Shown here: positions 42,150-43,544 of the stretch, one piece after another
Layout: each line of letters begins with the position of its first letter
Numbering within the stretch: the stretch's first letter is position 1
Assembly: GCA_040219275.1 (NCBI GenBank)
Contig: JAVJSU010000037.1
Location: 1-43,544, forward strand
Direction: 5' to 3'
Length of the DNA: 43,544 nucleotides
DNA from: JAVJSU01 sp040219275
GTDB lineage: Bacteria; Chloroflexota; Anaerolineae; Aggregatilineales; Phototrophicaceae
Position numbers and translations under genes: made by a program
Notes under the pieces: model-generated
Told to the model about the DNA's origin: nothing
The model's input: the letters and a program-made list of their open reading frames with translations, nothing else
Database searches by the model: none

Positions 42150-43184
42150 ATGACGCGCAAGAAACGGGAAATCAATACCAGCCTGCTCGATAGCGTCACT
42201 GCTGATATGCTCGGTGGCGGTGACAACCTCGACTTTTTCCACGATGATAGCGTGCGCGTGGAGCGGATCCTGCTGGAACTCGTGCGTCCTGATCCGATCC
42301 AACCACGCAGAGTTTTGCCTGAACAACTGCACTACAAATTCCACAATAATCAGCTCACCCCAACGCAATCACTACGCGAATTGGTGCAGATGGCGCAGGT
42401 GGCGGCACGTCAGCAGGGAAGACCGTTTAGTAACGTTCTCGAATTGCTCCCTGATCCCGAAAGCGAAACGGAAAATAACGATCATAAATTCTCGCCCGAA
42501 GAATACACGCTCCGTGATCTGGTGAATCTGGCAGTCACCATCCGTGATGATGGTCAGGTCAACCCGCTGACGGTCGTTGATGTGTCGCAGGGTGTGGTGC
42601 GCCAGTATCGCATCGAGACTGGCGAACGGCGTTATTGGGCGGCGTGGATTCTGCGCGATTTCATCCCCGGATATGACAGCAATGGCATGATCGATTGTAT
42701 CGTCGTGCCTGCTGAGGGATCGTCGGTCTTTCGTCAGGCGAAGGAAAACACCGCCCGCAAAGGGTTGACCGCGATTGCGATGGCACGTCAGGCGGCACTT
42801 CTCCTGCTGACTGTGCATGGTTACGAAATCCCAAACCATGCAGTGAACAACGACTTCTATCGTCAGGCATTGGATCTCGATCTGCGCGGGAAACGTGAGT
42901 ACACCGAAGTGATTCTGTCTGCGATGGGTGGCATAAACAAAGGTCGACTTTATCACTACAAAAGCCTATTGCAATTAAGTGATGATGCGATGGAATTAGC
43001 TGATCGACACGATTGGGATGAATTTCGTCTGCGACCGATTTTACAGTTACCTGCTCCGGCGCAATCAGAAATAGTTCAACATATTGTTCAGGTGAATCTT
43101 ACGGGACGACAGGTACGGGAAATCTGTGAAAACGGATGGAACGAAGATGCTAATCAAGATCAAGCTACTGTGGCTGTTCCGTAG
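42150..43184 (+). CDS. parB: ParB-like partition protein
   Basis: The 344-residue protein has the ParB/Spo0J N-terminal domain: LVRPDPIQPRRVLPEQLH, a long insertion, then LAVTIRDDGQVNPLTVVDV and the core IETGERRYWAAWIL; VFRQAKENTARKGLTAIAMA matches the following helical region. A DNA-binding helix-turn-helix is plausible around GGINKGRLYHYKSLLQLSD. The insertion of about 60 residues after the RR motif and overall divergence suggest a plasmid-type protein. The ATG at 42150 follows parA by two bases. It ends 36 bases before the right-hand IS. Confidence 0.85.
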   Translation: MTRKKREINTSLLDSVTADMLGGGDNLDFFHDDSVRVERILLELVRPDPIQPRRVLPEQLHYKFHNNQLTPTQSLRELVQMAQVAARQQGRPFSNVLELLPDPESETENNDHKFSPEEYTLRDLVNLAVTIRDDGQVNPLTVVDVSQGVVRQYRIETGERRYWAAWILRDFIPGYDSNGMIDCIVVPAEGSSVFRQAKENTARKGLTAIAMARQAALLLLTVHGYEIPNHAVNNDFYRQALDLDLRGKREYTEVILSAMGGINKGRLYHYKSLLQLSDDAMELADRHDWDEFRLRPILQLPAPAQSEIVQHIVQVNLTGRQVREICENGWNEDANQDQATVAVP

Positions 43185-43219
43185 CGGTTTACGCCACCGG
43201 AGAATCTTAATTAATCATT

Positions 43220-43544
43220 TTGGCTCAACTCTAGAAAGTGTGAGTTGAATGAATTAAAGTAGCGGATATGAGATTTCCAATTACAGAACTACTAGATCAA
43301 AGAGACTGTGAAAGCTGGCTACTGGAGTACTTTCATCCTGAAGGATTGAAATGTCCAAAATGCAAGACCGATGTGACTGATGCCCACCTGTTTCGACGTA
43401 CCGACAAGAGCAATCTTGAGGTCTATCGCTGTAATGTGTGCCAAACGGTCTATAACCTTTATACAAATACGGTCTTTCAACAGCGGCATTTGACACCACA
43501 ACAGGTGGTGTTATTGTTGCGAGGTGTAGTAAAAGGTGAGACCA
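43220..43544 (+). mobile_element. IS1595-type insertion sequence, right copy (5' part)
   Basis: Homology with the left edge begins sharply at 43220 (TTGGCTCAAC), in inverted orientation relative to 1-140. It includes the tip hairpin TCAACTC/GAGTTGA and the start of the transposase gene. The 3' part is beyond the window. Confidence 0.82.
43268..43544 (+). CDS. IS1595-family transposase, N-terminal part (runs off the window)
   Basis: The visible 92 codons begin MRFPITELLDQRD and include a zinc ribbon with CPKC (LKCPKCKTDVTDAHL) and CNVC (YRCNVCQTVYNLYT), followed by TVFQQRHLTPQQVVLLLRGV. This is the arrangement of the ISXO2/IS1595 transposases, where the ribbon precedes the DDE-type catalytic domain. 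The catalytic region is not in the window, so activity cannot be judged. The reading frame is intact. Confidence 0.85.
   Translation, partial: MRFPITELLDQRDCESWLLEYFHPEGLKCPKCKTDVTDAHLFRRTDKSNLEVYRCNVCQTVYNLYTNTVFQQRHLTPQQVVLLLRGVVKGET

Noticed and set aside
42372..42956. Minus-strand open frame of about 190 codons inside parB
   Set aside because: It is the antisense shadow of the ParB coding sequence.
1..43544. Matching ends as a sign of a circular molecule
   Set aside because: The ends are inverted copies and differ at several sites; circular closure would give direct, identical overlap.

Overview
The window looks like an accessory or plasmid-like segment of a mesophilic Chloroflexota (Anaerolineae-like) bacterium. 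The evidence is indirect: cytochrome oxidase subunits I and III fused in one protein, an F420-type LLM oxidoreductase, a split transketolase, PQQ dehydrogenases with cytochrome c, and moderate GC with TTG/GTG starts. The phylum is inferred from gene content, not proven.

Layout. Both edges carry the 5' end of a related IS1595-type insertion sequence in inverted orientation (1-140 and 43220-43544), with transposases pointing outward. From 302 to 8456 lies the glycogen-to-trehalose set treZ, treY and glgX/treX, with two small membrane protein genes between treY and glgX. From 8906 to 13487 come a small unknown protein and a tightly coupled operon of an SRPBCC protein, a zinc alcohol dehydrogenase, an F420-type LLM oxidoreductase and a membrane-anchored SDR. 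From 13572 to 16193 (minus strand) lie a nuoB remnant joined to a DUF2231 remnant, an SDR and a manganese catalase. From 16622 to 21160 lie an AI-2E-family transporter, a dead PQQ dehydrogenase, a small conserved protein, a split transketolase and an SDR fragment.

The core, 21412-38992, is respiratory. Two successive modules each combine a periplasmic PQQ dehydrogenase, cytochrome c and a caa3-type oxidase (subunit II with fused cytochrome c; subunit I fused to III; a small three-helix partner). Module 1 also has CtaG and two lipoprotein cytochromes. Module 2 has a dehydrogenase with its own cytochrome c domain and a subunit II with a long repetitive N-terminal arm. A PQQ sugar dehydrogenase, a Sco copper chaperone and a DUF2254 membrane protein follow. 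The simplest reading is that the dehydrogenases oxidise alcohols or sugars outside the membrane and pass electrons through the fused or lipid-anchored cytochromes to the oxidases. No bc1, alternative complex III or PQQ biosynthesis genes are in the window.

The right end (40332-43544) is a scar: a decayed cytochrome c tail, an IS5-family element with a -1 frameshift and a nonsense codon, a parA lacking its Walker A region, an apparently intact parB, and the right-hand IS1595 copy. The most interesting sequence-level observations are that both oxidases lack the K-channel lysine, that the second also has an altered D-channel, that both PQQ alcohol dehydrogenases carry the Asp-x-Asp signature associated with lanthanide use, and that several genes are preserved only as identifiable remnants.
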